From positions 1 to 60,623 of the forward strand of contig NZ_CAMPHI010000033.1 of the NCBI RefSeq assembly GCF_946885955.1: DNA of 60,623 nucleotides, given 5' to 3'. The stretch's first letter is position 1; every line of letters starts with the position of its first letter. The translations under genes and the position numbers were made by a program. This document shows, in pieces, positions 40,380 to 49,156 of this stretch. The notes under the pieces are model-generated. The model searched no databases, was not told the DNA's origin, and saw nothing but the letters and a program-made list of their open reading frames with translations. Source of the stretch: an uncultured Pseudomonas sp. Its GTDB lineage: Bacteria > Pseudomonadota > Gammaproteobacteria > Pseudomonadales > Pseudomonadaceae.

Positions 40380-41234
40380 ATGTCCACTTCTTTGCAACCT
40401 GTTCATGCCCTAGTCCCAGGCGCCAACCTGGAGGCTTACGTGCATGCGGTCAACAGCATCGCGCTGCTGACCCCCGAGCAGGAGCGCGAACTGGCCGAAA
40501 GTCTCTACTACAACCAAAACCTTGAGGCCGCCCGGCAGATGGTGCTCGCGCACCTGCGTTTCGTCGTGCACATAGCACGTAGTTATTCCGGCTATGGCCT
40601 GGCCCAGGCTGATCTGATCCAGGAAGGCAACGTCGGCCTGATGAAGGCGGTCAAGCGTTTCAACCCCGAGATGGGTGTGCGCCTGGTGTCCTTTGCGGTG
40701 CATTGGATCCGCGCGGAAATCCATGAATTCATCCTGCGCAACTGGCGCATCGTCAAGGTCGCGACGACCAAGGCGCAACGCAAGTTGTTCTTCAATCTGC
40801 GCAGCCAGAAGAAGCGTCTGGCCTGGTTGAACAACGATGAAGTGCACGCCGTGGCGCAGAGCCTGGGCGTGGAGCCGCGCGAAGTGCGCGAGATGGAGAG
40901 CCGCCTGACCGGCCACGACATGGCCTTCGACCCGGCCGCCGATGCCGACGACGAAAGCGCCTTCCAGTCCCCCGCGCAGTATCTGGAAGACAACCGTTAC
41001 GACCCGGCGCGCCAGTTGGAAGACTCCGACTGGAGCGACAGCTCCACCGCCAATCTGCATGACGCGCTCGAAGGGCTCGATGAGCGTAGTCGCGATATTC
41101 TCTACCAGCGCTGGCTGGCCGAGGAAAAGGCCACGCTGCATGAGCTGGCGGCCAAATACAACGTTTCCGCCGAGCGCATCCGGCAGTTGGAAAAGAACGC
41201 CATGAACAAGCTGAAAAGCTCGATCGCGGCGTAA
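40380..41234 (+). CDS. rpoH: Heat-shock sigma factor RpoH (sigma-32)
   Basis: This 284-residue sigma factor starts [24 protein letters not shown] after GGAGG; a GTG six codons upstream is not needed. Region 2 contains [39 protein letters not shown] cut here as [10 protein letters not shown] and [10 protein letters not shown]; the RpoH box [10 protein letters not shown] (about 133-142) is present; region 4 ends with [15 protein letters not shown]. It directs chaperone and protease genes. Two overlapping promoters lie upstream and a strong terminator follows. Confidence 0.97.
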   Translation: MSTSLQPVHALVPGANLEAYVHAVNSIALLTPEQERELAESLYYNQNLEAARQMVLAHLRFVVHIARSYSGYGLAQADLIQEGNVGLMKAVKRFNPEMGVRLVSFAVHWIRAEIHEFILRNWRIVKVATTKAQRKLFFNLRSQKKRLAWLNNDEVHAVAQSLGVEPREVREMESRLTGHDMAFDPAADADDESAFQSPAQYLEDNRYDPARQLEDSDWSDSSTANLHDALEGLDERSRDILYQRWLAEEKATLHELAAKYNVSAERIRQLEKNAMNKLKSSIAA

Positions 41235-41252
41235 TCGCGACACCGTATAGAA

Positions 41253-41276
41253 GCCGCACCCGGGTGCGGCTTTTTT
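41253..41276 (+). terminator. rpoH intrinsic terminator
   Basis: A nine-base perfect stem (GCCGCACCC/GGGTGCGGC) with virtually no loop is followed by six T, 18 bases past the rpoH stop. Confidence 0.92.
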
Positions 41277-41292
41277 CTGCCCGGAGAAAATC

Positions 41293-41907
41293 ATGAAAAT
41301 GCCGCCGCTGCGTCTCCAGCATTGGCTGATCTTTGCCGCTGTTGCGTTGCTGTTTTTTTCCTGGGGCGTCTGGTTGATGCGCGGGATGGGGCCAGCCGAG
41401 CCCTGGCCGGGTTTCGACGAGCTGCGCACCGAGGTGCTGGCACCGCTGGCCGACGATCGCCTGAGCCTGGAGCAACTACACGAGCGGCTCGGCGGCGAAT
41501 TGTGGATGCAGCCGCGCCCGGAGGGGCCACGCCTGTTGTTTCGTGGCGCCTGGCCGATCGACGATGGTGAATCCTGGCTGCTGGAAGCCGAACTGGCCCT
41601 CGGTCAAGCCGAGCGCACCAGCCTGGCCGGGGTATTCGGCGTAGTAGGGCAGCAGGCAGAAGAACCGCTGGGCGAGCAGATGCTGGCGCAATTGAGTCGG
41701 CACCAGATAATCAGTCTGACGCTCAGGCCGGAGCAGGACGAGGCGCCCGCCGCGCGCCTGGCCAGCAGCATCGGTCAGCCACGCCTGCGCCTGGAATTGG
41801 CCGAGGGGCAGGCCTGGGTCTATCCCGAGCTGGGCTTGACTGCTCACCTGCGCGACGAGCAGTTGCGCCTGCTGCAGGTGGTGCCGCGTGAGGCGCTCAA
41901 GCGGTAA
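41293..41907 (+). CDS. Membrane-anchored hypothetical protein
   Basis: This 204-residue protein has one N-terminal membrane segment (about 10-30) and a soluble domain of unknown fold, rich in Leu, Gln and Glu. A GGAGAAAA site precedes the ATG. It lies between rpoH and mtgA as in P. aeruginosa, as far as I remember, and is convergent with mtgA (gap 21 bases). No domain was recognised. Confidence 0.75.
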   Translation: MKMPPLRLQHWLIFAAVALLFFSWGVWLMRGMGPAEPWPGFDELRTEVLAPLADDRLSLEQLHERLGGELWMQPRPEGPRLLFRGAWPIDDGESWLLEAELALGQAERTSLAGVFGVVGQQAEEPLGEQMLAQLSRHQIISLTLRPEQDEAPAARLASSIGQPRLRLELAEGQAWVYPELGLTAHLRDEQLRLLQVVPREALKR

Positions 41908-41928
41908 TGGAAGTGTGCCGCCACTGCG

Positions 41929-42657
41929 TTACAGCCAGGATGGCCACCACTGCGGGTAGTCTGGTCGCAGGCGGTCGAGGTAGTGGCTGCCGCCCAATTG
42001 CCACATCTGCTGACGGATAGCAGCGGCGCGGCGGCTGACGTAAGAGCTCGGTCGGCCGGCGTTTCTCGCTCGCGGGTTGGGCAATACGGCGGCCAGCAGG
42101 CTGGCCTGCTGGCGCGACAGGTAGGGTGCGCCAATCCCGAAATGGCGCTGGGCGGCGGCCTCGGCGCCGAACACGCCGTCACCCCATTCCACGCTATTGA
42201 GGTAGACCTCGAGAATCCGCTGTTTCGGCCAGAGCAGTTCGATCAACGCGGTGAACCAGGTTTCCAGGCCCTTGCGCAGCCAGCTGCGGTCGGACCAGAG
42301 GAACAGATTCTTCGCCACCTGCTGGCTCAGGGTGCTGGCGCCGCGTAGCGAGCCGCCCTGCTGATTGTGCGCCAGCGCCGCGCGGATCGCCTGGAGGTCG
42401 AAGCCCCAGTGCTGGTCGAAGCGTTGATCTTCGGCGGCGATTACCGCGATCTTCAGGTTGTCCGGCAATTCTTGCCACGGGCGCCAGCTGCGTTGCAGGT
42501 CGATAGGGCGTTTATCGATCCAGGACTCGATCTTGCGCTCGACCATCAGCGCGGTCATCGGCGGTGGCGCCCAGCGCAACAGCAGTACCAATAGCGCCGA
42601 GCCGGCCATCGACCAAAGCAGAATCTTCAACAGGCGGCGGAACAGGGATCGGAGCAT
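41929..42657 (-). CDS. mtgA: Monofunctional peptidoglycan glycosyltransferase
   Basis: This 242-residue GT51 enzyme polymerises lipid II. One N-terminal membrane helix (about 12-32) precedes the catalytic Glu in IAAEDQRFDQHWGFD (about 74-88), GASTLSQQVAKNLFL with the conserved Ser/Gln pair (about 107-121) and EVYLNSVEWGDGVFG (about 150-164). Unlike class A PBPs it has no transpeptidase domain, the normal state for MtgA. It is divergent from the DUF423 gene. Confidence 0.95.
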   Translation of the reverse strand: MLRSLFRRLLKILLWSMAGSALLVLLLRWAPPPMTALMVERKIESWIDKRPIDLQRSWRPWQELPDNLKIAVIAAEDQRFDQHWGFDLQAIRAALAHNQQGGSLRGASTLSQQVAKNLFLWSDRSWLRKGLETWFTALIELLWPKQRILEVYLNSVEWGDGVFGAEAAAQRHFGIGAPYLSRQQASLLAAVLPNPRARNAGRPSSYVSRRAAAIRQQMWQLGGSHYLDRLRPDYPQWWPSWL

Positions 42658-42724
42658 GCGGGCTTGGCCGGTACGGGTTTGCGCGCCATTATAGCCGGCA
42701 CTTGGTGTCTATCTGGAGTGATGC

Positions 42725-43096
42725 ATGGCTCGCCTGTGGCTGTTGTTTTCCGCTTTCGCCGGCTTTACCGGTGTCGCCCTCGGGGCATTTGCCGCCCATG
42801 GGCTGAAAAGCAGGTTGTCCGCCGACTACCTCGCGGTGTTCCAGACCGGCACCCATTACCAATTGATCCACGCCCTGGCATTGCTCGGCGTCGGCCTGCT
42901 GGCGCTGCACGTGCCCGGACGCCTGGTGAATATGGCCGGTGGCCTGTTCGCCCTGGGTCTCCTGCTGTTTTCCGGCAGCCTGTATGCCCTGAGCCTCAGC
43001 GGCGTGAGCAAGCTGGGCATGATCACCCCCTTCGGTGGCCTGGCGTTTCTCGCTGGCTGGTTGTGTCTGGGGCTGGCGGCCTGGCGCCTGGCCTGA
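42725..43096 (+). CDS. DUF423 membrane protein
   Basis: This 123-residue protein has four predicted membrane helices and the DUF423 core GALGAFAAHGLK-like VALGAFAAHGLK followed by FQTGTHYQLIHALAL. Function is unknown. It lies in the conserved mtgA-DUF423-thiS order. Confidence 0.9.
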   Translation: MARLWLLFSAFAGFTGVALGAFAAHGLKSRLSADYLAVFQTGTHYQLIHALALLGVGLLALHVPGRLVNMAGGLFALGLLLFSGSLYALSLSGVSKLGMITPFGGLAFLAGWLCLGLAAWRLA

Positions 43097-43206
43097 TCGG
43101 CTGACCCGGAGGTCAGGTTACAGGACGAACGGCGCCCTTTGGTCTTGGTCATCGCCGATGATCGGGCTAGAATGCCCGCCCTTTCCCATGTTGGGAGCCT
43201 GCCGCC

Positions 43207-43407
43207 ATGCAGATTCAATTAAACGGTGAAGCCTTCGAACTGCCCGAAGGGCAGACCGTCGCCGAGCTGATCGATCGCCTGGATCTGGCGGGACGCCGTC
43301 TGGCGGTCGAACTCAACCTGGATATAGTGCCGCGCAGCCAGCACGCCACCACCGCCCTTCGCGAGGGTGATCGGGTCGAGGTGGTACACGCGATCGGTGG
43401 CGGCTGA
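43207..43407 (+). CDS. thiS: Thiamine sulfur carrier ThiS
   Basis: This 66-residue ubiquitin-like protein ends VVHAIGGG; the terminal Gly-Gly is adenylated and converted to thiocarboxylate to give sulfur for the thiazole. It has the PEGQTVAELIDRLDL beta-grasp core. It is 54 bases upstream of thiG, its enzymatic partner. Confidence 0.95.
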   Translation: MQIQLNGEAFELPEGQTVAELIDRLDLAGRRLAVELNLDIVPRSQHATTALREGDRVEVVHAIGGG

Positions 43408-43461
43408 CGTTACCGCCTGCAACCCCTGCAATGCCCGCAGCCCCGCCATGAGGATATTCCG

Positions 43462-44256
43462 ATGAGCCAAGTCCGTAGCGATAAGCCTTTTACCCTGGCC
43501 GGTCGTACCTATAATTCGCGCCTGCTGGTGGGCACGGGCAAATACAAGGATCTCGATGAGACCCGTGCGGCCATCGAGGCCTCGGGTGCGGAGATCGTCA
43601 CAGTGGCGGTGCGCCGCACCAACATCGGCCAGAACCCGGACGAGCCGAACCTGCTCGACGTGATCTCGCCCGAGCGCTATACCATTCTGCCCAACACCGC
43701 CGGCTGCTACGACGCCGTCGAGGCTGTGCGCACCTGCCGTCTGGCCCGTGAGCTGCTCGATGGTCATAAGCTGGTCAAGTTGGAAGTGCTGGCCGACCAG
43801 AAGACCCTGTTCCCCAATGTGATCGAAACCCTCAAGGCCGCCGAAGTGCTGGTCAAGGACGGTTTCGACGTGATGGTGTACACCAGCGATGACCCGATCA
43901 TCGCTCGCGAGTTGGCGGCCATGGGCTGTATCGCGGTAATGCCGCTGGCCGGTTTGATCGGCACCGGGCTGGGCATCTGCAACCCCTACAACCTGCGCAT
44001 CATTCTTGAAGAAGCGACGGTTCCGGTGTTGGTCGATGCCGGCGTAGGTACCGCGTCTGATGCGACCATCGCCATGGAGCTGGGCTGCGAGGCGGTGCTG
44101 ATGAACAGCGCCATCGCCCACGCGCAGAATCCGGTGATGATGGCCGAGGCGATGAAATACGCGATCGAAGCCGGCCGTCTGGCTTATCTCGCCGGGCGCA
44201 TGCCGAAAAAACTCTATGCCAGCGCTTCGTCGCCGCTGGATGGCCTGATTAAGTAA
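43462..44256 (+). CDS. thiG: Thiazole synthase ThiG
   Basis: This 264-residue TIM-barrel enzyme joins ThiS thiocarboxylate, dehydroglycine and deoxyxylulose phosphate to the thiazole phosphate of thiamine. [12 protein letters not shown] at the N-terminus, VTVAVRRTN and the lysine-bearing [15 protein letters not shown] are family motifs, as is [10 protein letters not shown] for phosphate binding. It is co-transcribed with thiS and probably trmB (10-base gap). Confidence 0.96.
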   Translation: MSQVRSDKPFTLAGRTYNSRLLVGTGKYKDLDETRAAIEASGAEIVTVAVRRTNIGQNPDEPNLLDVISPERYTILPNTAGCYDAVEAVRTCRLARELLDGHKLVKLEVLADQKTLFPNVIETLKAAEVLVKDGFDVMVYTSDDPIIARELAAMGCIAVMPLAGLIGTGLGICNPYNLRIILEEATVPVLVDAGVGTASDATIAMELGCEAVLMNSAIAHAQNPVMMAEAMKYAIEAGRLAYLAGRMPKKLYASASSPLDGLIK

Positions 44257-44266
44257 TGAGCAGAAC

Positions 44267-44986
44267 ATGACCGATTCGCAGCAAACCCCGGCAGCGGCCG
44301 AGAAAACCCCAAAACATCGCGAAATCAAGAGTTTCGTGATGCGCGCCGGACGCATGACCGAAGGCCAGCAGCGCGGCCTCGATCAAGGTTGGGCGAAGTT
44401 CGGTCTGGAGTTGGAGGCCGGCGCGCCGGACTTCGATACGGTATTCGGCCGTAGCGCGCCGCGCACCTTCGAGATCGGTTTCGGCATGGGCCATTCCCTG
44501 CTGGAAATGGCCGCGGCGGCGCCGGAGCAGGATTTTATCGGCGTCGAAGTGCATCGGCCGGGCGTCGGCGCCTTGCTCAACGGCTTGATGACGCAGAACC
44601 TGAACAACGTGCGGGTTTACAGCTGCGATGCGTTGGAGGTGCTGCGCAAGTGCGTGGCCGATGCCAGCCTCGATCGCCTGTTGCTGTTTTTTCCCGACCC
44701 ATGGCACAAGTCGCGCCACCACAAACGGCGTATAGTCCAGCCCGCTTTCGCCGAGCTGGTGCGGCAGAAGTTGAAGGTCGGCGGCGTGCTGCACATGGCC
44801 ACCGACTGGGAAGCCTATGCCGAACATATGCTCGAAGTCATGAACGTCGCGCCCGGGTACCGCAACCTGGCTGCCGACGGCCGTTGCGTGGAGCGCCCGG
44901 CGGAGCGACCGACGACCAAGTTCGAGCGACGCGGCGAGCGCCTCGGCCATGGCGTCTGGGATTTGAAGTTCCAGCGCATCGACTGA
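44267..44986 (+). CDS. trmB: tRNA (guanine-N7) methyltransferase
   Basis: This 239-residue SAM-dependent enzyme methylates G46 of tRNA. The SAM motif [15 protein letters not shown] (about 65-79) and the signature [16 protein letters not shown] (about 143-158) are intact. It follows thiG closely and is followed by an inverted MITE-like copy. Confidence 0.96.
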   Translation: MTDSQQTPAAAEKTPKHREIKSFVMRAGRMTEGQQRGLDQGWAKFGLELEAGAPDFDTVFGRSAPRTFEIGFGMGHSLLEMAAAAPEQDFIGVEVHRPGVGALLNGLMTQNLNNVRVYSCDALEVLRKCVADASLDRLLLFFPDPWHKSRHHKRRIVQPAFAELVRQKLKVGGVLHMATDWEAYAEHMLEVMNVAPGYRNLAADGRCVERPAERPTTKFERRGERLGHGVWDLKFQRID

Positions 44987-45100
44987 CCCGTTTCGAGCGC
45001 CTGTCCAGTTTCAGCGCTAGAGTAAAAAACACGGCAACCAGGATGATTGCCCAAGACCGGGATAACCCGGCGCCAGGACGGTTCCTCACCGCAGCACTCA

Positions 45101-45244
45101 ACAGCAGGTCGTTGAAAAACGTAGGCGAGGCAGGCAAGACAAGGCAAAAACGGCCGAAAAAGCGGAGTTTACGTGTTGTAAATGAGCATTTTGAGGCTGT
45201 TTTTAACGCAGTATTGCCAACGCAGGTAGTTTTTCAACGGTCCG
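45101..45244 (-). mobile_element. MITE-like element, full copy B (inverted)
   Basis: This is the reverse complement of the element at 34139-34299, with about a 17-base internal deletion relative to it. GTTGAAAAACGTAGGCGAGG, GTTGTAAATGAGCATTTTGA and ACGCAGGTAGTTTTTCAACG anchor the alignment. It lies in the 325-base gap between trmB and the DUF1329 gene, which otherwise holds nothing recognisable. Confidence 0.85.
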
Positions 45245-45311
45245 AAAGGGCGCGACCTCCGGTCCCGTCACATAATTAGCGGCGTAGTCTGTGCGCCGTG
45301 GGGAGACGACT

Positions 45312-46652
45312 GTGTTGAAAATATTTCCGTGTCTATTGCTGGCCAGCCTGGCAATGCAGGTGCAGGCCAAGGTCGATAGTGCCCAGGCGGATCGCCTCGG
45401 CCAGGATTTGACGCCGCTGGGCGGCGAGCGCGCAGGGAATGTCGCCGGCACCATTCCGCGCTGGGAGGGTGGTCTGGCGCAGCCGCCGGCCAACTATCAG
45501 CCGGGCATGCACCACCCCGACCCCTATGCCGGCGAAGCGCCGCTGTACCGGGTCGATAGCCAGAATATGGCGCAGTATGCGGCGCAGTTGCCGGTCGGCA
45601 CCAAGGCTCTGCTGGAACGCTATCCGAGTTACTACCTGCAGGTATTTCCGACTCACCGTAGCGCCGCCGCCCCGCAGCGCATCTATGACGCCACTCGTTT
45701 CAACGCGCAGAACGCCGAACTGATCTCCAACGGCAATGGCGTATCCGGAGTTGCCGCCGGCATCCCGTTCCCGCTGCCGCAGAATGGCCTTGAGGTGATC
45801 TGGAATCACATCATGCGTTACCGCGGCGACCAGATCAGCTTCGTCAGCAATCTGGCGGCGGTACTCTCCAGTGGTAGCTACAACCTGCTCAAGCAGGAGC
45901 GCGACGCCTATTTCCTTTACGGCCGTGAAGGGGTCAGTCCGAAGGATCTGGATAACACCCTGTTCTATTACCGCAACAAAGTGGTCGCGCCGTCGAAACT
46001 GGCGGGTTCGGCACTGGTGGTGCAGGAAACCATCGACCAGGTACTGGCGATCCGCAAGGCCTGGCGCTTCAACCGCGGCGAACGCCGGGTGCGCCGCCTG
46101 CCGTCGCTGGCCTATGACGCCTTGCAGCCGGATACCAGCGGCATGGCCATCGCCGATCAGGTCGACACCTACAACGGCGCGCCAAATCGCTACGAATGGA
46201 CGCTGATCGGCAAGCAGGAAATGCTGGTGCCTTACAACAGCTATGCGGTGCACCAGAAGGGCATTCCCTACGACACCATCCTGCAGGAGAAGACCCTCAA
46301 CCCGCAGCTGTTGCGCTACGAATTGCACCGGGTTTGGGTGGTCGAGGCCGATCTGCGTAAAGGCCACAGCCATATCTATGGCAAGCGCCGCTTCTACCTC
46401 GACGAGGACAGCTGGCAGATCCTCGCGGTCGACCTGTACGACAAGGACCGCGAATTGAGCGGCCTGCAGGAAAGCCACCCGATCAGCTACTACGAGGTGC
46501 CGATGTTCGGCAGCACCCTGGAAACCATCTACGACTTCAAGGGCAGCCGCTACTTCGTCGATGGGCTCGACAATAACGAGCCGATGTACGACTTCAACGC
46601 CAAGCTCAGCCCACGCGATTTCACCCCGCAGGCTCTGCGTATCAATAACTGA
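45312..46652 (+). CDS. DUF1329 exported protein
   Basis: This 446-residue protein has a signal peptide (MLKIFPCLLLASLAMQVQA) and a beta-rich DUF1329 domain. DUF1329 proteins usually occur next to a DUF1302 protein and an RND-type transporter in putative outer-membrane export or steroid-related clusters; here it is alone. GGGGAG six bases upstream supports the GTG at 45312 over a GTG 21 bases earlier. A MITE-like element lies upstream and a terminator downstream. Confidence 0.8.
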   Translation: MLKIFPCLLLASLAMQVQAKVDSAQADRLGQDLTPLGGERAGNVAGTIPRWEGGLAQPPANYQPGMHHPDPYAGEAPLYRVDSQNMAQYAAQLPVGTKALLERYPSYYLQVFPTHRSAAAPQRIYDATRFNAQNAELISNGNGVSGVAAGIPFPLPQNGLEVIWNHIMRYRGDQISFVSNLAAVLSSGSYNLLKQERDAYFLYGREGVSPKDLDNTLFYYRNKVVAPSKLAGSALVVQETIDQVLAIRKAWRFNRGERRVRRLPSLAYDALQPDTSGMAIADQVDTYNGAPNRYEWTLIGKQEMLVPYNSYAVHQKGIPYDTILQEKTLNPQLLRYELHRVWVVEADLRKGHSHIYGKRRFYLDEDSWQILAVDLYDKDRELSGLQESHPISYYEVPMFGSTLETIYDFKGSRYFVDGLDNNEPMYDFNAKLSPRDFTPQALRINN

Positions 46653-46673
46653 GTCGTCGCTGCGCAGTATGGA

Positions 46674-46698
46674 AGCCGCCCAATCGGGCGGCTTTTTT
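46674..46698 (+). terminator. Intrinsic terminator after DUF1329 gene
   Basis: AGCCGCCC and GGGCGGCT form a stem with a short loop (AATC region) followed by six T, about 22 bases after the stop. It separates the DUF1329 gene from the hut operators. Confidence 0.92.
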
Positions 46699-46733
46699 GT
46701 TTGTGCCTGGCGCTCGGCCGCATAAATCACTTT

Positions 46734-46747
46734 ATTGTATATACAAT
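46734..46747. promoter_or_regulatory. HutC-type operator, distal
   Basis: ATTGTATATACAAT is a 14-base perfect palindrome with the TGTATATACA core typical of HutC/GntR sites. Its centre is 108 bases upstream of the second operator. Confidence 0.75.
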
Positions 46748-46817
46748 ACAAATATGAAAGGCACGCTCTTGGGTCGTTCTCGTCGTATCAATAGTTATGT
46801 CCAGTTTAAATGAGGGC

Positions 46818-46844
46818 TTGACGGTCTCTGGCTTCCTTTATAAT
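46818..46844 (+). promoter_or_regulatory. hut operon sigma-70 promoter
   Basis: TTGACG (46818-46823) and a perfect TATAAT (46839-46844) are 15 bases apart, short but with an optimal -10. The last base of the -10 is the first base of the proximal HutC operator, so repressor binding would block polymerase. Confidence 0.65.
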
Positions 46845-46853
46845 GTATATACA
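46844..46853. promoter_or_regulatory. HutC-type operator, proximal
   Basis: TGTATATACA repeats the core of the distal site and overlaps the -10 of the hut promoter, 26 bases before the hutI ATG. It explains repression in the absence of urocanate, the usual HutC inducer. Confidence 0.75.
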
Positions 46854-46878
46854 AATGCATCTGTAAAGGTTCGTTCCG

Positions 46879-48117
46879 ATGCCTGTAGCCCCCGAAAAAA
46901 ACCTGTTGTGGCGTGACGTGACTGTGTTCGACGGCCTGCAAACGCTGGCGCAGCCCATGGCTGTGATGGTCGCGGCGGGGCGCGTCAGCCTGATGCTGCC
47001 GATGGACGACTTCGACGAGGCGTTGGCCGTCGGCGCCGTCGAGGCGGGCAGCGGCGGGGTGATGACTCCTGGTCTGATCGACTGCCACACCCATCTGGTC
47101 TACGCGGGCAATCGCGCTGATGAATTCGAGCAGCGTCTGGAAGGTGTCGCTTACGCCGAGATCGCCAAGGCCGGTGGCGGCATCCTCAGCAGCGTGCGCG
47201 CCACCCGTGCGGCCAGCGAGGAACAATTGCTGGCGCAGAGCCTGCCGCGCTTGCAGGCGCTATTGGCCGATGGCGTCACCACGGTGGAAATCAAATCCGG
47301 CTATGGCCTGAGCGTTGCGGACGAACTGAAAATGCTGCGGGTCGCCCGCCGCCTCGGCGAGCTGCTGCCGGTGCGCGTCATCACTACGCTGCTGGCGGCC
47401 CATGCCTTGCCGGCGGAGTTCGCCGACGATAGCGACGGCTATATCGAGCTGGTGTGCAACGAGATCATCCCGGCTGCCGCGGCCGAAGGCCTGGCCGATG
47501 CGGTGGACGTGTTCTGCGAACATATCGGCTTCAGCCCGGCGCAATGCGAACGGGTGTTTCAGGCTGCCCAGGCCCATGGCCTGCCGATCAAGGCGCACGC
47601 CGAGCAGCTCTCCAATCAGGGCGCCAGTGCCCTCGCGGCGCGCTACCGTGGCTTGTCGGCCGACCATATCGAGTTTCTCGACGAGGCTGGCGTGCAAGCC
47701 ATGGCCGCGGCCGGCATGGTCGCTACGCTGTTGCCCGGGGCTTTTCATACCCTGCGCGAAACCCAGCTGCCGCCCATCGGCTTGTTGCGCCAATACGGCG
47801 TGCCCATGGCCGTGGCCAGCGACGCCAACCCCGGCACCGCGCCGATCTGCTTCCCGACCCTCAACCTGAACCTGGCCTGCACACTGTTCCGTCTGACCCC
47901 GCGCGAGGCCCTGGCCGGGATGACCGCCCATGCCGCGCAGGCCCTGGGTGCGCCAGCCTTGGGCCGTATCGCCGTCGGCGCTGCCGCCGATCTGTGCCTG
48001 TGGGATGTGCGCCAGCCGGCCGAACTGGCCTATGCGATTCAGCCGGGGCGCCTGCGTCAGCGTATTTTCCAGGGCGTCATCAGTCACGATAAAGAGGCCG
48101 TTCGCCATGCGCACTGA
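46879..48117 (+). CDS. hutI: Imidazolonepropionase
   Basis: This 412-residue amidohydrolase opens the imidazolone ring in the third step of histidine breakdown to give N-formimino-L-glutamate. Metal ligands are in [14 protein letters not shown] (HTH at 70-72), with the later H in [11 protein letters not shown] and D in [11 protein letters not shown]. The substrate motif [10 protein letters not shown] is present. It is the first gene of the operon and overlaps hutG by 11 bases. Confidence 0.96.
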   Translation: MPVAPEKNLLWRDVTVFDGLQTLAQPMAVMVAAGRVSLMLPMDDFDEALAVGAVEAGSGGVMTPGLIDCHTHLVYAGNRADEFEQRLEGVAYAEIAKAGGGILSSVRATRAASEEQLLAQSLPRLQALLADGVTTVEIKSGYGLSVADELKMLRVARRLGELLPVRVITTLLAAHALPAEFADDSDGYIELVCNEIIPAAAAEGLADAVDVFCEHIGFSPAQCERVFQAAQAHGLPIKAHAEQLSNQGASALAARYRGLSADHIEFLDEAGVQAMAAAGMVATLLPGAFHTLRETQLPPIGLLRQYGVPMAVASDANPGTAPICFPTLNLNLACTLFRLTPREALAGMTAHAAQALGAPALGRIAVGAAADLCLWDVRQPAELAYAIQPGRLRQRIFQGVISHDKEAVRHAH

Positions 48118-49060
48118 TCGTCATTCGATGGACCTCTGGCAGGGTCGGATCGACCCCGAGGCGGACAGCGCCCGCTGGCACCAGCGCATTCAGCCGCTTG
48201 CCGACTCCAGTACGCCCGGCGTGGCCCTACTCGGTTTCGCCAGCGACGAAGGGGTGCGCCGCAACCATGGCCGCGTCGGCGCCGTGGGTGGCCCGCTGGC
48301 CATACGCAAGGCGCTGGCCAACCTGGCCTGGCACCGCCGCGGCCCGGCCTACGATGCCGGCGATGTGCTCTGCGCCGATGGCGATCTGGACAGCGCCCAG
48401 GTGCGTCTGGGTCACAACGTCTGCGCGCTGCTGGATGCCGGGCACCTGCCGATCGTCCTCGGCGGCGGCCATGAGGTGGCGTTCGGTAGCTGGCAGGGTA
48501 TCGCCGAGCACATGGCCGGCGCTCAGCCGGCAGGCGCAGCCCCAAGAATTGGCATCATTAATTTCGATGCGCACTTCGACCTGCGCGACCCGACCCATGT
48601 GCAGTCGTCCGGCACGCCTTTCGCGCAGATCGCCGAGCAATGCGCCGCGCGCGACTGGCCGTTCGCCTATGCCTGCCTGGGTGTCAGTCGCGCGAGCAAC
48701 ACTCTCGCCTTGTTCCAGCGCGCCCGCGAACTGAACGTACTGGTGCGCGAGGATCGGGACATAAGCGAAAGCCGCCTGCCCGAACTGGTGGCCGAGTTAC
48801 AGGCGTTTATCGCCGGTTGCGATGCGATCTACCTGACCATCGATATCGACGTGCTGCCCGCCTGCGAAGCGCCGGGCGTCAGCGCCCCGGCCGCCCGCGG
48901 TGTGCCCCTGGCGCTGCTCGAGCCGCTGCTCGAAAGCGTCCGCGACAGCGGCAAGCTGCGCCTGGTCGACCTTGCCGAACTGAACCCGGAGCAGGATATC
49001 GACAGCCGCACCGCACGGGTCGCCGCGCGTTTGATTCATCTGCTGTCCCTGACCGGCTGA
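48107..49060 (+). CDS. hutG: Formimidoylglutamase
   Basis: This 317-residue arginase-family enzyme hydrolyses N-formiminoglutamate to glutamate and formamide in one step. The Mn-binding set is GGGHE (about 129-133), FDAHFD (about 157-162) and TIDIDVLPA (about 246-254). This replaces the two-step deiminase plus N-formylglutamate deformylase route usual in Pseudomonas. The ATG at 48107, with AGAGG upstream, is preferred over an ATG seven codons in. Confidence 0.93.
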   Translation: MRTDRHSMDLWQGRIDPEADSARWHQRIQPLADSSTPGVALLGFASDEGVRRNHGRVGAVGGPLAIRKALANLAWHRRGPAYDAGDVLCADGDLDSAQVRLGHNVCALLDAGHLPIVLGGGHEVAFGSWQGIAEHMAGAQPAGAAPRIGIINFDAHFDLRDPTHVQSSGTPFAQIAEQCAARDWPFAYACLGVSRASNTLALFQRARELNVLVREDRDISESRLPELVAELQAFIAGCDAIYLTIDIDVLPACEAPGVSAPAARGVPLALLEPLLESVRDSGKLRLVDLAELNPEQDIDSRTARVAARLIHLLSLTG

Positions 49061-49105
49061 AGCCAGCCACTTCTCTGACAACAACAATTACAGAGGAAGC
49101 ATCCG

Positions 49106-49156
49106 ATGACTGATTCCATCGACCGTTCGTTCCAGCAGGAGCGTCATCATGTCTGA
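49106..49156 (+). CDS. Sixteen-codon leader ORF with strong ribosome site
   Basis: MTDSIDRSFQQERHHV starts after a good site (AGAGGAAGC, eight bases from the ATG) and its stop overlaps the first codons of the transporter gene (start 49149). It could be a real leader peptide that couples translation to the transporter. It has two histidines but no run of them. No homologue is recognised, so a chance ORF remains possible. Confidence 0.4.
   Translation: MTDSIDRSFQQERHHV

Noticed and set aside
46754..46813. Nineteen-codon frame between the hut operators as attenuator peptide
   Set aside because: It contains no histidine codons, has no good ribosome site and is not followed by a terminator/antiterminator pair.
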